Source: CAZWVM01 sp964637705 (GTDB taxonomy: Bacteria > UBA8481). From it: a DNA stretch of 8,817 bases. The DNA lies in contig CAZWVM010000149.1 of NCBI GenBank assembly GCA_964637705.1, forward strand, positions 1 through 8,817, read 5' to 3'. The notes beneath the pieces are model-generated. The model searched no databases and had not been told where the DNA came from. It saw only the letters and a program-made list of their open reading frames with translations. Shown one piece after another: positions 6,716-8,817 of this stretch. The position numbers and the translations under genes were made by a program. How positions within the stretch are numbered: position 1 is the stretch's first letter; every line of letters starts with the position of its first letter.

Positions 6716-6721
6716 TAAACT
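6693..6721 (+). promoter_or_regulatory. Candidate sigma-70-like promoter of the lipoprotein gene
   Basis: TTGCAT (6693-6698), 17 nt, then TAAACT (6716-6721). The predicted transcript start, about 7 nt past the -10, falls on or next to the ATG at 6728, which would make the mRNA leaderless. In keeping with this, no Shine-Dalgarno precedes that ATG. It shares its DNA with the opposing promoter. Confidence 0.4.
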
Positions 6722-6727
6722 TAACCC

Positions 6728-7354
6728 ATGGTCACCTCAATCCTCGGCCGCACGGCCGCCCGCAATCTCGCGCTGGTACTGGTCATGGCGATCTCCCTGG
6801 TCGCCTGTTCCGAGACGGAGACGACCCTCTCGGGTGCGCTCCTCGGCGCCGGCCTGGGGGCCGTGATCGGCCACCAGAGCGATCACGCGGTCGAGGGCGC
6901 CCTGATCGGGGCGCTGGTCGGAGGGGTCGCGGGCTACCTCGTGGGACGATCGATGCGCGAGCGGGTCGCGACGGCGCCGGAGACGAACCGCTCGAACTCC
7001 TACCGCGCCGTGCAGGGTCTCCAGTTGAAGACGACCGACGTGGCGGTGAGCCCCTCGGTCGCGGAAGCCGGCGACGACGTGGACCTGAACGCGACCGTGG
7101 CCGTGATGGCGCCGGACAACGGCTCCAACGTCGCCATCCGCCAGAGGATCGCCGTCTACAAGGGCGACCAGCTCGTCGGCAACATCCTCGAGGACAACTT
7201 CACGGTCCAGCCCGGGACGCACCGTCTCACCCGGCGGATCACGCTTCAGAGGGACTTCCCGGCGGGGCGCTACACCTACGTGACGCACATCCGCGCGACG
7301 CAGGGGAACGAGATCACCGAGACGAGCAGCGAGGCGGGATTCTCGGTTTCCTGA
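6728..7354 (+). CDS. Glycine-zipper lipoprotein
   Basis: A 208-residue envelope lipoprotein. The signal peptide has Arg 8 and 12, a hydrophobic core (LALVLVMAISL) and the lipobox LVAC with the lipidated Cys at 27; Ser follows, and in the E. coli-type sorting rule that favours the outer membrane. Residues about 34-76 are a glycine zipper (GALLGAGLGAVIG, then GALIGALVGGVAGYLVG), a hairpin of small-residue helices found in SlyB-like and related proteins, thought to insert in or pack against membranes. The remaining 120 residues look all-beta (alternating pattern, LNATVAVMAP, FPAGRYTYVTHI), like an Ig-type or CARDB-like domain; I do not recognise the family. The ATG at 6728 is set by the signal peptide; it has no ribosome binding site and lies about 7 nt after a -10-like TAAACT. 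It is divergent from the kinase and convergent with the HAD gene. Confidence 0.85.
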   Translation: MVTSILGRTAARNLALVLVMAISLVACSETETTLSGALLGAGLGAVIGHQSDHAVEGALIGALVGGVAGYLVGRSMRERVATAPETNRSNSYRAVQGLQLKTTDVAVSPSVAEAGDDVDLNATVAVMAPDNGSNVAIRQRIAVYKGDQLVGNILEDNFTVQPGTHRLTRRITLQRDFPAGRYTYVTHIRATQGNEITETSSEAGFSVS

Positions 7355-7375
7355 GCCCGGATCCGCGGGAAGCGG

Positions 7376-8191
7376 CTACCTCCGCGGGAGCGCTCCCGGC
7401 CCGGGGATGACCGGCGCGTAGTTGTTGATCACGGCGATGCCCGGCGCGAGCGGCTGGGCGTCGCGGGAGTGCGGCGCCTTCACCAGGACGATCCTCGCCC
7501 CCGGCCAGGTCCTCTTCATCGCGTTCACCTCGCGCGGCTCGTTCTCGAAGGCCGCGACGACGCGCCCGAGCCGCGAGATCTCCCGGTAGGTGTTGCGCTT
7601 GAAGAGGACGTTGCTGTCCGAGGCCGTTTCCTTCATCACGAGAATCGTGCGGGCGGTCGCGATCGGGTAGCCCGCGTTCTTCAGCGACGCGATCGTGCCC
7701 TCGAGCATCGTCTCCCGGCTCCGCCCGGAAACATACGCGATGAGCGCTCCCGCCTCGTGCATGTTCCGGATGAACGGAACCGCGCCCTCGACCGGCATGT
7801 CCATCTCCACGAAGCGGTTCGAGAAGAAGTTGTCGGCCCAGTAGCGCAACGCCGACTCGATGATGAAGACGTTGTTCACCCCGCACTTGCGGAAGGAATC
7901 GATGACGTAATACTCGATCTCATCGGGGGGCAGGGCGGCGATCGAGTCGGCAATCACGGCGCAGGACTCGGGGCTCGAGGCGACGAATTGCCGGAGGATC
8001 GCGGCGGAGCGGGGGCGGTTGTCGAGGATCGTGCCGTCGATGTTGAAGACGATGACCGGGGTGCGTCCGTGCTCGACCTCGCTCATCACCGCCCGGCAGA
8101 TCTCCTCGAGCGGCGGGCGGGGTTCGGCGCGGACGACCGACGTCATGACGCACGCCGCCGCCAAAGCCATCATGAATCCCCGGTAGATCAT
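7376..8191 (-). CDS. Secreted HAD-fold protein with Asn in place of the nucleophilic Asp
   Basis: A 271-residue protein from the ATG at 8191. A Sec signal peptide (MIYRGFMMALAAACVMTSVVRA, likely cut before E23, in part shown) sends it to the periplasm. HAD superfamily motifs follow: motif I VFNIDGTILDN (residues 48-58), motif II Ser 155 in YVSGR, motif III K198 in FKRN, and motif IV FENEP (215-219), a variant I recall from a subgroup of HAD phosphatases. Motif I normally reads DxD with the first Asp attacking phosphate; here it is N50 (codon aac) with D52 kept. That change should abolish or severely reduce phosphatase activity. An in-frame GTG at 8209 and ATG at 8173 (GGGGA 3 nt upstream) are alternative starts; 8191 is chosen for a charged signal-peptide N-region and because a -10-like TACAAT overlaps the GTG region. 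Convergent with the lipoprotein, 21 nt between stops. Confidence 0.82.
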   Translation of the reverse strand: MIYRGFMMALAAACVMTSVVRAEPRPPLEEICRAVMSEVEHGRTPVIVFNIDGTILDNRPRSAAILRQFVASSPESCAVIADSIAALPPDEIEYYVIDSFRKCGVNNVFIIESALRYWADNFFSNRFVEMDMPVEGAVPFIRNMHEAGALIAYVSGRSRETMLEGTIASLKNAGYPIATARTILVMKETASDSNVLFKRNTYREISRLGRVVAAFENEPREVNAMKRTWPGARIVLVKAPHSRDAQPLAPGIAVINNYAPVIPGPGALPRR

Positions 8192-8200
8192 TCGCAACCG

Positions 8201-8229
8201 ATTGTACACCGGTCAGCGGGAATTTTCCA
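8201..8229 (-). promoter_or_regulatory. Candidate promoter of the HAD gene
   Basis: On the minus strand TGGAAA (8229-8224), 17 nt, then TACAAT (8206-8201). The -10 is a 5/6 match to consensus and the -35 is 4/6. Transcription would begin near 8194, three bases before the ATG at 8191, so the leader would be almost absent unless the ATG at 8173 is used. Confidence 0.38.
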
Positions 8230-8272
8230 CCTCGCCCGGCGGGACCTTGATCCCCGAGGGTTGAATCGCCAC

Positions 8273-8502
8273 CGAGGCAAGGAGACACGGAGAAAGTCCT
8301 GCTACCCCTTCTCGAGGCGGGGCAAATGAAGTTTTTACGCTTTCACCCACCCGGTGAAAGCCGACTCCCGCAGTCGGCGGGGATTTGACACGACCAGGAA
8401 CCCGGTCCTGCTTTCCTTTGAACTCAATACGATTTCCATGATCTGTTGATCACAGATGGCGTTGATTCGATCCCTGATCTTCTCGGTGTTCTCCGTGCCT
8501 CG
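8273..8502. repeat. Non-coding element bounded by imperfect 22/23-bp inverted repeats
   Basis: The left end, 8273-8294, begins CGAGGCAAGGAGACAC. The right end, 8480-8502, read on the minus strand begins CGAGGCACGGAGAACAC. They match except for two substitutions and a one-base indel, and point inward, like terminal inverted repeats. About 185 nt between them has no convincing frame but contains several hairpins. The GAGGCACGGAGAACAC-type wording resembles degenerate intergenic repeats I recall from many environmental genomes, sometimes near GxxExxY genes; none is present here. I see no clear target-site duplication. Confidence 0.5.
8339..8378. repeat. Two abutting hairpins inside the inverted-repeat element
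   Basis: GCTTTCACC (8339-8347) pairs perfectly with GGTGAAAGC (8353-8361), 5-nt loop. Immediately after, GCCGACT (8360-8366) pairs with AGTCGGC (8372-8378), also a 5-nt loop. The stems share two bases, so they compete at the junction or stack. No T-run follows on either strand, so they are not standard terminators. Confidence 0.5.
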
Positions 8503-8503
8503 A

Positions 8504-8531
8504 GCCCGCCGGAGCGGACGCTTCGGCGGGC
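8504..8531 (+). repeat. 12-bp GC-rich hairpin beside the inverted-repeat element
   Basis: Bases 8504-8515 pair with 8520-8531 through 12 bp with one G-U pair and a GGAC tetraloop. On the minus strand the G-U becomes a mismatch, so the plus-strand RNA folds better. It begins two bases outside the right inverted repeat. The stretch 8532-8593 after it shows nothing recognisable. Confidence 0.4.
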
Positions 8532-8593
8532 GGGTGGTGAATGAACACCGATTCCGGGGATTCAGGGCGGGAGGCGGCGGTTGGCCGACCCGG

Positions 8594-8817
8594 TCACCGC
8601 CTCAGCATCTTGCGCACGAACTCCAGCCGCGAACGGCCCGGGGGCACCCCCTCGATGACAAGGATATCCGCCTCGGAGCGCGCCACGAGAGGGTCGGGGA
8701 GGGCGTCGAGCCAGGGGCCGAGGTTCTTCGGAGTCCGGTGCCAGCGCGCCCGGAAGCCAGTCTCCGTCTCGGTGAGCGAGGCCACGCCGTCGAGCGCGGC
8801 GTAGGCGCGCAGGCGGG
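8594..8817 (-). CDS. Unidentified protein, C-terminal 73 residues only
   Basis: A frame open from the right window edge to TGA at 8596-8594. The last residues are LEFVRKMLRR; earlier parts read LRAYAALDGVASLTETETG and a Trp-containing stretch RWHRTPKNLGPWLDALPD. No motif I can name is visible, and no TM segment. Third codon positions are almost all G or C, and this frame reads as normal protein, whereas the opposite-strand frame over the same bases is Arg/Ser-rich shadow. The N-terminus and any functional domain lie beyond the window. It runs in the same direction as the HAD gene but is separated from it by about 400 nt of structured non-coding DNA, so they are probably separate transcription units. 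Confidence 0.65.
   Translation of the reverse strand, partial: RLRAYAALDGVASLTETETGFRARWHRTPKNLGPWLDALPDPLVARSEADILVIEGVPPGRSRLEFVRKMLRR

Noticed and set aside
5183..6718. A 511-codon plus-strand frame opposite the kinase gene
   Set aside because: It is rich in Arg, Gly, Val and Asp with no domain, and lies exactly antisense to a kinase with every catalytic motif. Long antisense frames are expected in GC-rich DNA.
7385..7398. A perfect 14-bp palindrome (CGGGAGCGCTCCCG) at the 3' end of the HAD gene
   Set aside because: It is inside coding sequence, folds only to 5 bp with a 4-nt loop, has no T-run, and palindromes of this size are not rare in GC-rich DNA.
8295..8479. Possible GxxExxY-type gene remnant between the inverted repeats
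   Set aside because: No frame in this span resembles the family; the idea rests only on similarity of the flanking repeats to those I associate with it.
8541..8804. An 87-codon plus-strand frame at the right end
   Set aside because: It is Arg/Ser/Pro-rich with no motif, while the minus-strand frame over the same bases has good codon bias and normal protein composition and is open through the window edge.

Overview
The window is a GC-rich stretch (roughly two thirds G+C by eye, with strong G/C at third codon positions) from what looks like a Gram-negative environmental bacterium. A lipoprotein with a lipobox, a secreted HAD protein with a Sec-type signal peptide, an LD-carboxypeptidase and an FtsB/DivIC-like protein support that reading. 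The pyrophosphate-type phosphofructokinase and the Hanks-type kinase fused to TPR repeats are common in Acidobacteriota, Myxococcota and related candidate phyla, but nothing here fixes the phylum. No rRNA, tRNA, CRISPR array, transposase or phage gene is visible.

Layout, left to right. (1) 1-2849, plus strand: the C-terminal part of a PPi-type phosphofructokinase, a terminator-like hairpin, then a tightly packed run of three genes: a single-pass membrane-anchored unknown (TTG start, preceded by a 12-codon upstream frame), a stand-alone DEDDy 3'-5' exonuclease, and a short-chain dehydrogenase overlapping it by 4 nt. (2) 3024-3659, plus: a DUF5610 protein with its own strong ribosome binding site and AT-rich flanks. 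(3) 3744-4304, plus: an FtsB/DivIC-like septum protein with an unsettled start; the first ATG lies in the loop of a 9-bp hairpin. (4) 4314-6634, minus: a Ser/Thr kinase-TPR gene followed 35 nt later by a peptidase S66 LD-carboxypeptidase, converging on the septum gene over a GC hairpin. (5) 6687-6721: a compact divergent control region with two facing promoter-like elements on the same 35 bp and a TATTGC-N15-GCAATA dyad. (6) 6728-7354, plus: a glycine-zipper lipoprotein, possibly translated from a leaderless mRNA. (7) 7376-8191, minus: a secreted HAD-fold protein whose nucleophilic aspartate is replaced by asparagine. (8) 8210-8593: a gene-free region with an inverted-repeat-bounded element and several hairpins. 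(9) 8594-8817, minus: the C-terminal end of an unidentified protein.

The centre of the window has an envelope theme: a septum protein, a cytoplasmic kinase with a protein-interaction domain, a muropeptide-recycling peptidase and an outer-membrane-type lipoprotein. A functional link among them is inference from gene order only. I see no convincing new multi-gene system. The observations most worth checking are the overlapping divergent promoters, the nucleophile-less HAD protein, the inverted-repeat element at 8273-8502 and the start-codon hairpin at 3731-3755.
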